64,000 nt of DNA from Rufibacter radiotolerans (GCF_001078055.1 NZ_CP010777.1:3873001-3937000), one strand, 5' to 3'. Counted from the first letter of the stretch, positions 14,994-24,769 are shown. Made by a program: numbers and translations. The notes: generated from the sequence alone by a model not told the origin.

Positions 14994-17504
14994 ATGAGAA
15001 TTCTTTCCTTCCTGGCTGCCTTTTTATGGGCGAGCCTGGGGCTGTACGCCCAGTCTGGGCAACCGGCCAAAGCCAATTATCAGTTGGCCGCCCGCTTCTC
15101 GCCAAAGAAACTGGAGAAGCTTATTTTCACCACCAGCCTGGACCCGCATTGGCTCAAGCAGACCGACAGGTTCTGGTACATGTATGAGACTTCCAACGGC
15201 AAGAACTGGTACGTGGTAGACCCGGTAGCCAAGTCAAAACAGGCTATCTTCAACACAGATAAACTGGCCGCTGATATCACCTTGGTCATACGCGACCCGT
15301 TTGACGCCCAACACCTACCCCTGGAGAACCTGAAGTTCACCGAGGACGAAAAAAACGTACAGTTTGAGGTAAAAAGCTCTATTGACCAGGTCAAGAAAGA
15401 CCGCATAGACAAGAAAGCCGCCGACTCCCTGGAGAAGAAAACCTTCTATTTCCAGTACAATCTGGCTACCCGTAAACTCACTGAGTTGAAGGACTACAAC
15501 AAGCCAAAGCGCAAGCCTATGTGGGCTTCTATTTCCCCAGACCAAAAGTTTGTGGTGTTCGCCAAAGAGCACAACCTCTACTGGATGGACCGTGCCAACT
15601 ATGAGAAAGCCCTCAAGAACGAGAAAGACTCTACCATTGTGGAAACCAAGTTCACCAATGATGGCGTGGAGAATTACAGCTACGGCGACTCGCAGGGTGA
15701 AACCAACGTGGAGCGCGAGAAAAACAAAAAGAACCGCAAGCCGACCTTTATCATGTGGTCACCGGACTCTAAGTACTTCATCATGACCCGCACCGATGCC
15801 CGCAAGGTGAAAGACCTGTGGGTGCTGCACAACACCGCTACCGGTCGCCCGGCCCTAGAAACCTACAAGTACCAGATGCCCGGCGAGAAAGAGGCGCCTA
15901 TCAGAGAGTTGCTGTTGTTCAACTTCGCAGACAAGACCGCCAGGAAAATAAACGCTGCCGCGTTCAAGGACCAGGAGCTTTCCGTGTGGCCAGCGCCCGC
16001 GAAGCAAAGCAGCCGCGATGACGAGTTCCGGGCCAACCTCTGGCACGGCACCAACAACAAGGTGTACTTTACCCGCACCAGCCGCGACCTGAAAAAGATT
16101 GACGTACTGTCTCTGGATGTTCCTTCGGGCACCGTGAAGCCCTTGATTGACGAGCGGTTCAACACCTACGTGGAAGTAAGTCGCGTGGGCCTGGTGAACG
16201 GTGGCAATGAACTCATTCATTGGTCTGAGCGCGACGGCTGGGGCCACTTCTACCTGTATGACGGCAACGGCAAGCTCAAAAACCAGATCACCTCGGGCGC
16301 TTACCACTGCGAGGAAATTGTAGGCATTGATGACAAAGCCCGCGTGCTGTACTTTACGGCCAACGGCCGCGAAGCCAAGGAAGACCCGTACTTCCTGCAC
16401 CTGTACCGCGTGAACTTTGACGGCTCGGGTCTTAAGCTGCTCAACAGCGGCAACTTTGACCACCAAAGTAGCATGAATGACAGCCGCAAGTTCTTCGTAA
16501 ACACGGCCTCCCGCGTGAACACGGTGCCGGTTTCTACCCTGTACAACAACAATGGCAAAAAAGTGATGGACCTGGAGAAGGCAGACCTGTCCCGCCTGAT
16601 GACCACCGGCTACAAGTTCCCGGAGCCGTTCATGGTGAAAGCTGATGATGGCGTGACCGACCTGTACGGCGTCATGTACAAGCCCTTTGACTTTGACTCC
16701 ACCAAGAAGTACCCTATCATTGAGTACATCTACCCAGGCCCGCAGACCGAGGCCGTGAACAAAGCCTTCGGGCGCAGCATGGACCGAATGGACCGCTTGG
16801 CGCAACTAGGCTTTATTGTAGTCACCGTGGGGAACCGCGGCGGGCACCCGGCCCGTTCCAAGTGGTACCACACTTTTGGGTACGGCAACCTGCGTGACTA
16901 TGGTCTGGCAGACAAGAAAGCCGCCGTGGAGCAGCTGGCCGACCGGCATAAATTCATTGACGTTAACCGCGTGGGCATCACGGGCCACTCCGGTGGCGGG
17001 TTCATGTCTACTGCCGCCATGCTGGTATACCCAGACTTCTTTAAGGTGGCGGTCTCTGGCGCGGGTAACCATGAGAACAACATCTACAACCGCTGGTGGT
17101 CTGAGAAGCACCATGGCGTGAAAGAGGTGATCACGGCCAAAGGCGACACTACGTTCCAGTACACCATTGACAGAAACCCAGAACTGGCCAAAAACCTGAA
17201 AGGGCACCTTTTGCTCACCCATGGGGATGTAGACAATAACGTGCACCCGGCCAACAGCATCAGAATGGCCGATGCCCTTATCAAAGCCAACAAACGGTTT
17301 GACTTTGTGATGATGCCCGGCCAACGCCATGGCTACGGAGACATGACTGAGTACTCTTTCTGGATGACCGCCGACTACTTCTCTAAATACCTGCTGAGTG
17401 ACTTTTCCCAGACCGTAGACATCACGGAAATCAACAGAGAAGCCGAACAGAACAACAAAAGACCTCAAACCAGGGCCACGACCCAACCTGAAGACGGGGA
17501 ATAA
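14994..17504 (+). CDS. S9 family peptidase (dipeptidyl peptidase IV-like)
   Basis: 836 residues. Signal peptide (M-R-I-L-S-F-L-A-A-F ... L-Y-A-Q) indicates export to the periplasm. Residues about 40-560 form the DPP-IV type beta-propeller; residues about 600-815 are the alpha/beta-hydrolase domain with the catalytic triad S666 (G-H-S-G-G-G), D747 (H-G-D-V-D-N-N-V) and H779 (R-H-G-Y-G-D). The D-N-N-V segment is characteristic of the DPP-IV subfamily, which removes X-Pro or X-Ala dipeptides. Likely used to process peptides imported through the outer membrane. The last 25 residues are polar and unstructured. Followed by its own terminator. Confidence 0.9.
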   Translation: MRILSFLAAFLWASLGLYAQSGQPAKANYQLAARFSPKKLEKLIFTTSLDPHWLKQTDRFWYMYETSNGKNWYVVDPVAKSKQAIFNTDKLAADITLVIRDPFDAQHLPLENLKFTEDEKNVQFEVKSSIDQVKKDRIDKKAADSLEKKTFYFQYNLATRKLTELKDYNKPKRKPMWASISPDQKFVVFAKEHNLYWMDRANYEKALKNEKDSTIVETKFTNDGVENYSYGDSQGETNVEREKNKKNRKPTFIMWSPDSKYFIMTRTDARKVKDLWVLHNTATGRPALETYKYQMPGEKEAPIRELLLFNFADKTARKINAAAFKDQELSVWPAPAKQSSRDDEFRANLWHGTNNKVYFTRTSRDLKKIDVLSLDVPSGTVKPLIDERFNTYVEVSRVGLVNGGNELIHWSERDGWGHFYLYDGNGKLKNQITSGAYHCEEIVGIDDKARVLYFTANGREAKEDPYFLHLYRVNFDGSGLKLLNSGNFDHQSSMNDSRKFFVNTASRVNTVPVSTLYNNNGKKVMDLEKADLSRLMTTGYKFPEPFMVKADDGVTDLYGVMYKPFDFDSTKKYPIIEYIYPGPQTEAVNKAFGRSMDRMDRLAQLGFIVVTVGNRGGHPARSKWYHTFGYGNLRDYGLADKKAAVEQLADRHKFIDVNRVGITGHSGGGFMSTAAMLVYPDFFKVAVSGAGNHENNIYNRWWSEKHHGVKEVITAKGDTTFQYTIDRNPELAKNLKGHLLLTHGDVDNNVHPANSIRMADALIKANKRFDFVMMPGQRHGYGDMTEYSFWMTADYFSKYLLSDFSQTVDITEINREAEQNNKRPQTRATTQPEDGE

Positions 17505-17525
17505 ACCCCTAGCGCTTCTACCTAT

Positions 17526-17563
17526 AAAAAAGCCGCAGCCCGTAAGGACCTGCGGCTTTTTAC
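17526..17563 (+). terminator. terminator of the S9 peptidase gene
   Basis: Arms AAAAAGCCGCAG and CTGCGGCTTTTT around an 11-base loop; T-run completes it, and the A-run makes it usable in both directions. Confidence 0.8.
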
Positions 17564-17570
17564 GTTATGC

Positions 17571-17609
17571 CGTTTTGGGGCCGTTTTCCAGAAAACAGGC
17601 CTAAAACAG
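17571..17609. repeat. palindromic repeat copy 9
   Basis: CGTTTTGGGGCCGTTTTC-CA-GAAAACAGGCCTAAAACAG. Follows the S9 peptidase terminator. Confidence 0.88.
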
Positions 17610-17697
17610 AGTTCCAGTGGCTGATGTAAAAGTTCTATCTTGCGCCTTGGCTCCGGCTGCCAATCCTTTACCCGCTTACTTTCCGTATAAGCCTTCT

Positions 17698-18288
17698 ATG
17701 ACAAAACTGTTTCCCGGCCTTTTGCTTTCGTTGCTGGTGTTTTCCTGTACCAGAGACAACACCGCCCAGTATGAGGCCAACCCCGTGGCCGAGCAGGTGA
17801 TGGTAGAGACCCCCTCCCCTGTTTCCTTCGCCAGCTTCAGCAGTAGATTGCCCGTGTTGCCTTTACCCTTTAAGGCAGGCTGTTCCTATGCCTACGTGGT
17901 GGGTTCCAGGCCAGACACCGCCGTGGCCAGCACTTACCTCAAGCCAGAGGAGCAGCCTTACCGCCGCCTGACCGTGAATAAGGACGTAACGGCGCTGCTG
18001 GTGCTTTTCCCTACAGATGAGATACTGCCCCGGCTCAGGACGTATTCCAGAGAAGGGGTAATTATTGACGAACAAGACCTTAAATTTGCGGCCTGCGGCG
18101 AAGAACCGGGCTTCCGGCACCGTGAGCAGTTCACCATTAAAAAGGATCTCACCATTGAGCACATAGACAGTACCGCCCGCTGGAGGTCAGATGCCCAGGA
18201 CAATGAACTGCCCGGCACCCGCAAGCTCACCGTGACCCGCAAGAAATTCAAAATAACGCCAAAAGGCGACATCCAGGAAATCAAATAA
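17698..18288 (+). CDS. lipoprotein, unknown
   Basis: 196 residues from the Met that gives a proper lipoprotein signal (M-T-K-L-F-P-G-L-L-L-S-L-L-V-F-S-C, C17); the frame is open 81 bases further upstream but that part is not signal-like. The mature protein has predicted beta strands (Y-A-Y-V-V-G-S-R-P, Y-R-R-L-T-V-N-K-D) and a basic C-terminus (K-L-T-V-T-R-K-K-F-K-I-T). No family recognised. Starts about 40 bases ahead of the SRPBCC gene and may share its transcript. Confidence 0.65.
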   Translation: MTKLFPGLLLSLLVFSCTRDNTAQYEANPVAEQVMVETPSPVSFASFSSRLPVLPLPFKAGCSYAYVVGSRPDTAVASTYLKPEEQPYRRLTVNKDVTALLVLFPTDEILPRLRTYSREGVIIDEQDLKFAACGEEPGFRHREQFTIKKDLTIEHIDSTARWRSDAQDNELPGTRKLTVTRKKFKITPKGDIQEIK

Positions 18289-18328
18289 ATGGCCTGAGAC
18301 CACAAGGCCCGCCCTTTAGTATACCCGC

Positions 18329-18712
18329 ATGAAAGACTTTAAGAAATACTACACCCTGCCGGCTACGCCCGAAGAAGTATATATTGCCCTCACCAACCCC
18401 ATTACCCTGCAGATCTGGACCGGCGAGCCCGCCGAGATGTCCACGGAGCCCGGCTCGGAATTCTCCCTCTGGGAAGGCAGCATTGTAGGCAAGAACCTGG
18501 AGTTTGAGGAGAACAAGAAGATTGTGCAGCAATGGTACTTCGGGGACCAAACCGAGGAATCCATCGTGACCCTGAAACTGCACCCCCACAAGCAGGGCTG
18601 CTCCGTTGAGGTACGCCATACCAATATCCCCGACGAAGATTTCCAGGACATTACCGAAGGCTGGGATGAAGCCTACATGGGCCAGCTGACCTACTTCTTT
18701 GAAGAGCAATAG
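18329..18712 (+). CDS. SRPBCC (AHSA1-like) domain protein
   Basis: 127 residues covering one START-like helix-grip domain: F-K-K-Y-Y-T-L-P-A-T-P-E-E-V-Y-I-A-L-T-N-P at the start, I-W-T-G-E-P-A-E-M-S in the middle and the long C-terminal helix G-W-D-E-A-Y-M-G-Q-L-T-Y-F-F. Family members bind hydrophobic ligands or, as in Aha1, stimulate Hsp90; without a search the ligand is open. Cytoplasmic. A complete palindrome copy starts one base after the stop codon, then a bidirectional terminator. Confidence 0.83.
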   Translation: MKDFKKYYTLPATPEEVYIALTNPITLQIWTGEPAEMSTEPGSEFSLWEGSIVGKNLEFEENKKIVQQWYFGDQTEESIVTLKLHPHKQGCSVEVRHTNIPDEDFQDITEGWDEAYMGQLTYFFEEQ

Positions 18713-18713
18713 T

Positions 18714-18761
18714 CTTTCCGTTTTGGGGCTGTTTTCGGAAAAACGCCCTTAAAACGGAAAG
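18714..18761. repeat. palindromic repeat copy 10 (complete)
   Basis: Outer arms CTTTCCG and CGGAAAG, core GTTTTGGGGCTGTTTTC / GAAAAACGCCCTTAAAAC. Starts one base after the SRPBCC stop codon. Confidence 0.92.
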
Positions 18762-18765
18762 GGCA

Positions 18766-18811
18766 TAGAAACAGAAAAGGCCGGTAACGTACCGGCCTTT
18801 TCTGTTTCTAT
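18766..18811. terminator. bidirectional terminator
   Basis: Perfect 20-base arms beginning TAGAAACAGAAAAGG and ending CCTTTTCTGTTTCTA. Placed between the SRPBCC gene and the convergent susD gene. Confidence 0.92.
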
Positions 18812-18826
18812 AGATTTACTAGCTGG

Positions 18827-20227
18827 CTAGTCTTTATCCCACCATACTTTCCCGTAAAGGGTATCGCCGCCGGGCAGTCTTTGCACCGCCGCCTTGTAGT
18901 TTTCGGCGTTCAGGAAAGCCTCGTCTGAGGGGTACATCTGGCGGGTGGGCACGGCGTTTCCAGCCGATGGCACCAGGTTGGCAGGGTAACCAGTTCTTCT
19001 CCATTCGGCCCAGGCCTCAAAGCCGTGCATGAACAGGTGCACGTAGCGCTGGTTGCCAATCTGCTGCAGGGCAGTGGCCGGGTCATAGGCAATGCCTGGT
19101 TTGGCCAACAGGGCGCTGGCGCCGGTGGTGCTCCCGGTCCATTGCAGGATGGAGTTCTGTACCGCCAGGTCATAGTTGGTTTTCGCCTCGGCGTCCCCGC
19201 CGGCAGTCCAGCCCAGTTTGGCGGCCTCGGCTTTGGCAAACAGGGCCTGGGCATAAGTCACCAGATAAACCGGAGCGTTCTGCGCAAAAATGGCCGTTCC
19301 TAACAGCGAGTAAGCAGACGTATTTGGCATGCCCGCCGTGGTTCCGAAGGGCAGGCCCACGTATTCTCTGGTGGTTTTGGTAGGCTGGCCAAACACGGGC
19401 AGGCGGGGATCGTCTACCGGTTTCAGGTAGTCTACCAGGGTTTTGGATAAGGCCCACCACTCACGGCCCCGGCTCACCTCGCCGTACCAGTAATTCTGGT
19501 TGTTGGCGTCCAGGAGGTGCTTAAACACGAAGCTATCGGCGTTGCTGGCCATGATCCCATCGGCTAAGGCCGCGTTGAATTCTGCCTTGCCTTTGGTAGG
19601 GTTCACGTTTGACAGGCGAAGCGCCATCAGTAACCTAATGGTGTTACCCAGCTTCTTCCACTTGGTCATGTCACCGTTGTAGATGATGTCATTGGTCACG
19701 TTTCCGGTCACAATCTGGTCGTTGGCCTCTTTCAGCAGTACAAACAGGCTGTTGTAGATAGACTCCTGGGTATCATAGGCGGGCGTGAAGTTGGCGTTCC
19801 CCTGAAGCGCCTGGGAATAAGGCACGTCTCCCCAGCGGTCTGTGATGTGCCAGTAGTAATAGGCTTTCAGGATCTTGGCTACCGCCAGTTGGTTGGCAAT
19901 GGGGCCCTGGAGCGCGCTCAAATCTTTTGACTTGAGGGTTTCCTCTATGTTCATCAATGGCCCCTGGTACAGCCCGTAGTAGCTGGTGCCCCCGGTTGGG
20001 TACAAGGAAGCCGTTGGGTATTGGGTCTCAGAAAGGAACTGCGCCATAAACTCGCCCTGCGGCGAAGAACCCAGCCCTGGCAATGACAGCATGGCGTTGG
20101 CCAGCAGCTGCATGCCCGAGGCCGCGCTTGGTGAGTTAGGCGTAATGTTGATATCGTCGTCAAAATTATTGCAGCCCCCCAGCAGCACACCCGCCAGGAG
20201 TAAGATATATAACTTCTTCATGGTCAT
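18827..20227 (-). CDS. SusD/RagB-type outer-membrane lipoprotein
   Basis: 466 residues. Lipobox L-L-G-G-C (C19) after a hydrophobic segment; the start could also be two codons later (20221). The rest fits the SusD-like family of helical (TPR-based) nutrient-binding proteins, of the subgroup with D-D-D-I-N-I-T-P-N-S-P near the N-terminus and A-E-A-A-K-L-G-W and W-A-E-W-R-R-T-G-Y-P toward the C-terminus. It forms the lid of the SusC transporter barrel at the cell surface. It lies 5 bases downstream of susC, so the two are certainly one operon. No glycosidase, protease or regulator accompanies the pair, so the substrate cannot be inferred from context. Confidence 0.9.
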   Translation of the reverse strand: MTMKKLYILLLAGVLLGGCNNFDDDINITPNSPSAASGMQLLANAMLSLPGLGSSPQGEFMAQFLSETQYPTASLYPTGGTSYYGLYQGPLMNIEETLKSKDLSALQGPIANQLAVAKILKAYYYWHITDRWGDVPYSQALQGNANFTPAYDTQESIYNSLFVLLKEANDQIVTGNVTNDIIYNGDMTKWKKLGNTIRLLMALRLSNVNPTKGKAEFNAALADGIMASNADSFVFKHLLDANNQNYWYGEVSRGREWWALSKTLVDYLKPVDDPRLPVFGQPTKTTREYVGLPFGTTAGMPNTSAYSLLGTAIFAQNAPVYLVTYAQALFAKAEAAKLGWTAGGDAEAKTNYDLAVQNSILQWTGSTTGASALLAKPGIAYDPATALQQIGNQRYVHLFMHGFEAWAEWRRTGYPANLVPSAGNAVPTRQMYPSDEAFLNAENYKAAVQRLPGGDTLYGKVWWDKD

Positions 20228-20232
20228 TCAAA

Positions 20233-23200
20233 TTAAAAAGTAATGTTAAGGTTTACCCCGTAAGAGCGCACGGTGCTCAACTGCCCAGACTCATACCAGC
20301 TGATAGACTGGCCACCGCTGGAAAGTTCTGACGGGTCTAAGCCTTTAGGGGCTTTTTGCCAGAGCTGTGCCACGTTGCGCGAGATCAAGGCCAGGCCTAC
20401 TCTCTCAAAAGGCAACTTGCCCAGCATGGCTTTGTCTAAGGTGTAGCCCAGGCGTACCTCTCTCAGTTTCACGTAAGAGGCATCATACAGCCAGTCGTCA
20501 TAGATTCTTCTGGCGGTGGTACCGTACAGCGTCTGCGGATTCACATAGACCACCGCTTCCTGGCCGCTTACATCCACGCCGTTTACTTTCACGCCTGGCC
20601 CATACAAGCCTTCCACTCTCACTCCACCGCCTTCGGTCACAGGGTCACGCACGTTCTTGCCGCGGTCATTCATGGCAGCGGTTTCAGCGGCCTGACCGGT
20701 TCTCATGGCCAACATTTTAGACCGGCTAAAGAACTGGCCTCCAATCTGGTAGTCAATCATGGCCGAGACATCAAACTTCCAGACCCGGAACGAGTTCTGG
20801 AAACCGCCGGTATAGTCTGGCATTACGCTCCCGAAATTATGCGTGGCGGCGGTGAACAAGGGTACGCCGTTAGCGCCCAGCAATATTTTACCGGTGGCCG
20901 CATCACGCTGGTAAGACTGACCTATCAACACCCCAAAGGCCTGGCCTACATAGGAGTTCAGGTAGCTGGTGGTAGAAGAGTAGGTGGTAGAGTAATGGTT
21001 GTAGACATCGCTGCCTTCGGCCAGTTCCACTACCTGGCTTCTGTTTCTGGAGATGTTGAAGGTAGCGTCCCAGGCAAATTTCTCCATCTTAAGCGGGCTA
21101 CCGGTCAAGGAAAGCTCAAAGCCTTTGTTCTCAATTAAACCGGCGTTCACGGTAGCCGTTCCGTAGCCGCTGGCGCCAGACACCCGCAGCGGAATGATCT
21201 GGTTCTTGTTCTTCTGCTGGTAATAGGTAAGGTCAAGGCCTAAACGGTTGTTAAAGAACTTGAAGTCTACCCCTGCCTCATAGGAATGGGCAAAAGACGG
21301 CTTGAGCAGTGGGTTGTTGAGGTTATCTGGTACAGACAGGGTATTCACGCTGGTGGTACCGGCGTATACGGTGCCCACGTTATAGAAGGCAGTGGTCTGG
21401 TAGGGCTGCAAGTCTGACCCGGCCTGGGCGTAGCTTACTCTAAGTTTACCCAGAGAAAGCGGGTTCCAGTCAATCAACTCACTGAACACAAACGACCCGG
21501 ACAAGGAAGGATACCAGTACGAGTTATTTTTAGGCGGCAAGGCCGAGGAGTTGTCATTCCGGAGAGAGGCATCCAGGAAGTACGTGTCTTTATACCCCAG
21601 TGACACCATGCCGTACATACTCCTGATCTCTTTTTCACGCAGGTAAGAAGCCGTTACAGGGCGGTCAATAGAGGCTTCAATGTTGTAGAAACCGGGTGCG
21701 GAAAGGCCACCCACCGTAGCCAGTGACAGATAAGAATACCGGTCATTGAACAGGTTGGCGCCCAGGTTGGCGTTCACCGAGAAATCCCCCCACTCTTTGT
21801 CATACTGGGCCAGGAACTCATAGTTCATCTGGCGGCCCTGGTATTTGCCTACAGAGTACGCAGGCACCGCTTCCTGACCACCAAACCCAATCTGAGACTC
21901 TATGTTCTGGGTGTACATGTCTGATCGCACAAACCCGCTCAGTTTAATCTCAGGCAGCACTTGATACGTCAGGCCTACGTCCCCGAACAGACGCTCACGG
22001 CTGTCAGTGGTAGGGTTTTCATAGGCTTCAAAGTACGGGTTGTTCCAGTAAAGGGCCTTGAAATTGGTGACTACGCCGCTGGAGCCGGGCGTTGGGTTGC
22101 GCAGGTTCCACTGCAGGAAAGTACCATCATCATACTTATAGTTTTTCAGGCGGTTCATGTCTACGTTGCGTTGGAACCACTGCGTGGTGTACCGGGCCCC
22201 GAACTCAGAGCCTTGGGTAGGGCGCTGGGCGTTGTTGGTGGCAATGTTGAGGTTGGTAGAGACATTCAGTTTCTTGCTGATGTCTATGCCGGCGCTCACA
22301 CCCACGTTGTTTCTTCTGAGAAAGGTGTTAGGCTCCACTCCCTGTATTCTGGTGTCATTGAAACTTAACCGGAAGTTGGTATTCTCGCCGCCGCCAGAAA
22401 TGGTCACGCCGTTGTTCAGGTTAGTACCGGTCTCATAGTAATCTCTGATGTTGTCTGGGTGGGCCACAAAAGGCGTCTCCTTACCAAAGTCAGGGTCCTG
22501 CGGGTAGAAGCTGTAGAACTGGCGGGCCGGGGTGCCATCCATTTTAGGTCCCCAGCTTTCATCTACGTCCAGCTGCACGTATTTCTGCCCGTTGGCCAGT
22601 TGGTTCCAGGTTTGCTTTGACCCACCGCCGTACAGGTTCTGCAAGGGCATAAAGTTGCCCGCTTTCTCAATGGCGAAGGCAGAGTTCAGCTCCACGCTTA
22701 CTTTCTTGGCTCCCTTGGCGCCTTTCTTGGTGGTGATCATGATCACGCCGTACTGGCCACGTATCCCGTACAGGGCAGATGCCGCCGGACCTTTAAGCAC
22801 GTTGATAGACTCAATATCCTCTGGGTTCACGTCCTGCCCCAGGTTCCCGAAGTCGGCACCGGCGTCACCGGCAAAGTTGGTATTGGCGATGGGTGTACCG
22901 TCTATTACCAGCAAAGGCGGGCTTGACCCGTTAATAGAGTTCACCCCACGTATCACCAGTTTCTGGGTACCGCCCATGCTGGCCCCCGAAGAACCGGTTA
23001 CCTGCACCCCGGCTACTTTACCCGCCAGGGAACCCAGCACGTTCTGCTCCTTGGTATAGGTAAGGTTTTCGCCCTGTACCTGCTGGGTGGAATAGCCCAG
23101 TGATCGCTCACTGCGTTCTATGCCCAAGGCGGTTACCACTACTTCATTCAGTTGTTTGCTATCTGGGGAAAGGGTCAAATTAAAAGAAGTTTGGCCAGCC

Positions 23201-23454
23201 ACCGGAACCTCACGGGTCACATAGCCCAGGTAACTCAGCACCAATACCGCGGCATTATCTGCCACCCGCAGGCTGAAGTTTCCGTTAGCGTCGGTAGAGG
23301 TACCGGTGCTGGTTCCTTTTACCACCACGCTGACCCCGGGCAGGCCGGCGCCATCATCTGCGGCGGTCACTTTACCGCTGATCTCCCGTTGCTGCGCATA
23401 ACTCATGCTCAGCGAGGAAACCAACGCCAATAAAAGAAGTAAGATTTTTTTCAT
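20233..23454 (-). CDS. SusC/RagA-type TonB-linked outer-membrane transporter
   Basis: 1073 residues. Signal peptide (M-K-K-I-L-L-L-L-L-A ... S-Y-A-Q), then a carboxypeptidase-regulatory-like domain (about 24-105: I-S-G-K-V-T-A-A-D-D-G-A-G-L-P-G-V-S-V), a TonB-box/plug region (E-V-V-V-T-A-L-G at about 104-111, plug to about 235 with D-I-E-S-I-N-V-L-K-G-P-A) and a 22-strand barrel to the C-terminal aromatic F. It imports a substrate caught by the SusD partner, driven by TonB. First gene of a two-gene operon. Its promoter region (23455-23714) is AT-rich with a CCTAAT...ATTAGG inverted repeat at 23561-23581. Confidence 0.95.
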   Translation of the reverse strand: MKKILLLLLALVSSLSMSYAQQREISGKVTAADDGAGLPGVSVVVKGTSTGTSTDANGNFSLRVADNAAVLVLSYLGYVTREVPVAGQTSFNLTLSPDSKQLNEVVVTALGIERSERSLGYSTQQVQGENLTYTKEQNVLGSLAGKVAGVQVTGSSGASMGGTQKLVIRGVNSINGSSPPLLVIDGTPIANTNFAGDAGADFGNLGQDVNPEDIESINVLKGPAASALYGIRGQYGVIMITTKKGAKGAKKVSVELNSAFAIEKAGNFMPLQNLYGGGSKQTWNQLANGQKYVQLDVDESWGPKMDGTPARQFYSFYPQDPDFGKETPFVAHPDNIRDYYETGTNLNNGVTISGGGENTNFRLSFNDTRIQGVEPNTFLRRNNVGVSAGIDISKKLNVSTNLNIATNNAQRPTQGSEFGARYTTQWFQRNVDMNRLKNYKYDDGTFLQWNLRNPTPGSSGVVTNFKALYWNNPYFEAYENPTTDSRERLFGDVGLTYQVLPEIKLSGFVRSDMYTQNIESQIGFGGQEAVPAYSVGKYQGRQMNYEFLAQYDKEWGDFSVNANLGANLFNDRYSYLSLATVGGLSAPGFYNIEASIDRPVTASYLREKEIRSMYGMVSLGYKDTYFLDASLRNDNSSALPPKNNSYWYPSLSGSFVFSELIDWNPLSLGKLRVSYAQAGSDLQPYQTTAFYNVGTVYAGTTSVNTLSVPDNLNNPLLKPSFAHSYEAGVDFKFFNNRLGLDLTYYQQKNKNQIIPLRVSGASGYGTATVNAGLIENKGFELSLTGSPLKMEKFAWDATFNISRNRSQVVELAEGSDVYNHYSTTYSSTTSYLNSYVGQAFGVLIGQSYQRDAATGKILLGANGVPLFTAATHNFGSVMPDYTGGFQNSFRVWKFDVSAMIDYQIGGQFFSRSKMLAMRTGQAAETAAMNDRGKNVRDPVTEGGGVRVEGLYGPGVKVNGVDVSGQEAVVYVNPQTLYGTTARRIYDDWLYDASYVKLREVRLGYTLDKAMLGKLPFERVGLALISRNVAQLWQKAPKGLDPSELSSGGQSISWYESGQLSTVRSYGVNLNITF

Positions 23455-23714
23455 GCTTGTAAGTAGTTAGGTAAGGGAAATAAGGTTAGTAGAGCTGATG
23501 TTAGTAGGGTTGACATTCAATTAAGCTCATATAATATTTATAATTTTCTATATCTCCTAGCCTAATCACCAATTAATTAGGTTTCTTTCGCTTTCAATCA
23601 ATTTCTTTAGAAATGAATCGTACTTAAAAGCATGCTTCCCTAAAAGAGGCAAGGCCGCCAGGAAGGCTTTCAGCGTTTTTCCTGACTATTGACCGTCACC
23701 TAAAAAGAAAACAC

Positions 23715-24098
23715 ATGGGACTATTTGACGCCCTCATGGGCAATGCTTCAGAAATATCCACCGAAAACGTGGCCAAGGAATTCGCGCCAATCCTTATTGA
23801 GGGCGAGCGCATAGAGAAAGCCTTCCGGCTGATACGGGATATGTTTGTGTTCACCAACAAGCGCCTGATCCTGGTAGACAAGCAGGGACTCACCGGCTCC
23901 AAGGTAGATTTTATGACCATCCCCTACTCCAGCATCAAGAAGTTCTCAAAGGAGAGTGCCGGCATTCTGGACCTGGACGCCGAGCTCAAGATCTGGCTCA
24001 CCGGCGATGATGTGCCTATTAAAAAGGAGTTTGGGAAGGGTGACCGGATTAATGAAGTGTACCAGCTACTGAGCACGCATATCCTTAACAAAGGGTAG
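23715..24098 (+). CDS. bacterial PH-domain protein (PF08000 type)
   Basis: 127 residues. G-L-F-D-A-L-M-G-N-A-S at the start and E-K-A-F-R-L-I-R-D-M-F-V-F-T-N-K-R-L-I-L-V-D-K-Q-G are characteristic of the YvbH-like bacterial pleckstrin-homology family; the protein is essentially one such domain. No signal peptide. Members oligomerise into rings but their role is unknown. It is divergent from susC, with no partner gene. Confidence 0.82.
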   Translation: MGLFDALMGNASEISTENVAKEFAPILIEGERIEKAFRLIRDMFVFTNKRLILVDKQGLTGSKVDFMTIPYSSIKKFSKESAGILDLDAELKIWLTGDDVPIKKEFGKGDRINEVYQLLSTHILNKG

Positions 24099-24175
24099 CA
24101 CCAGGCGTTGGGTCTGATTTTTAGGCAAAGGATTTTGGCGTGCGCTAAATTCAGGGCCAGATGTATCAAAGGCGC

Positions 24176-24769
24176 CTAACTTCTGCGCGCCTTTCTTTTG
24201 CTAATGGCCTTGTCTACCAGATGTGAGGTGAGCCCTACCATGTTTAACCCAATAAAATTGCGCCAGAAGACCGATGCCCCTGAGGTAGGTTTCACAAAAT
24301 AATGGTGGGTGGCTAGGGCGTTCAGCATCCCAAAAGAAACCCAGCGCGTTTGGTCATTCTCGGCCCAATTGCCACCATTAAAAGAACCCAATGACATTAC
24401 ATGCTGGCTGGCTGCCGACCAGTAAGCCCCGTTTTTGGCAAACCCAGGCGTGCTTACCAAGGCAAACATAGCTTCCCCTAAGAGAAACCCCACTACTAAA
24501 GGCACCCTCTTCTCTTCATAGGTTTGTTCCCACCCCATTTTTCTGTTAACCGCAAGGCTGAACCCTTGCTGGGAAGAAGCAGGTGCCAAGGCATACCCCC
24601 CGGCGGGAGCCCTGGCAAGAAGATTTTCTCTTTGGAAAGGAAAGGCAGACCCTAATGAAACGTTATCCATTACCGCACTGGAATCAGGCGGAAAAGAAAT
24701 GGGTTGCCCATAGCTTTTTAAGGCTATCAGCAACATTAGCAATAACAGAGTAGAGTTGCTTTTGGGCAT
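24176..24769 (-). CDS. exported hypothetical protein
   Basis: 198 residues from the Met that starts a signal peptide (M-P-K-S-N-S-T-L-L-L-L-M-L-L-I-A-L-K-S-Y-G-Q); the frame is open 12 codons further. After a Ser/Ala-rich linker it has hydrophobic segments (V-P-L-V-V-G-F-L-L-G-E-A-M-F-A-L-V, F-I-G-L-N-M-V-G-L-T-S-H-L-V) and a basic end. I do not recognise it; two weakly hydrophobic helices could make it an inner-membrane protein. Located downstream of fcl on the same strand after about 85 bases. Confidence 0.55.
   Translation of the reverse strand: MPKSNSTLLLLMLLIALKSYGQPISFPPDSSAVMDNVSLGSAFPFQRENLLARAPAGGYALAPASSQQGFSLAVNRKMGWEQTYEEKRVPLVVGFLLGEAMFALVSTPGFAKNGAYWSAASQHVMSLGSFNGGNWAENDQTRWVSFGMLNALATHHYFVKPTSGASVFWRNFIGLNMVGLTSHLVDKAISKRKARRS

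Noticed and set aside
15855..16805. 316-codon minus-strand frame opposite the S9 peptidase
   Set aside because: Val/His-rich shadow; the peptidase has a full catalytic triad in the other strand.
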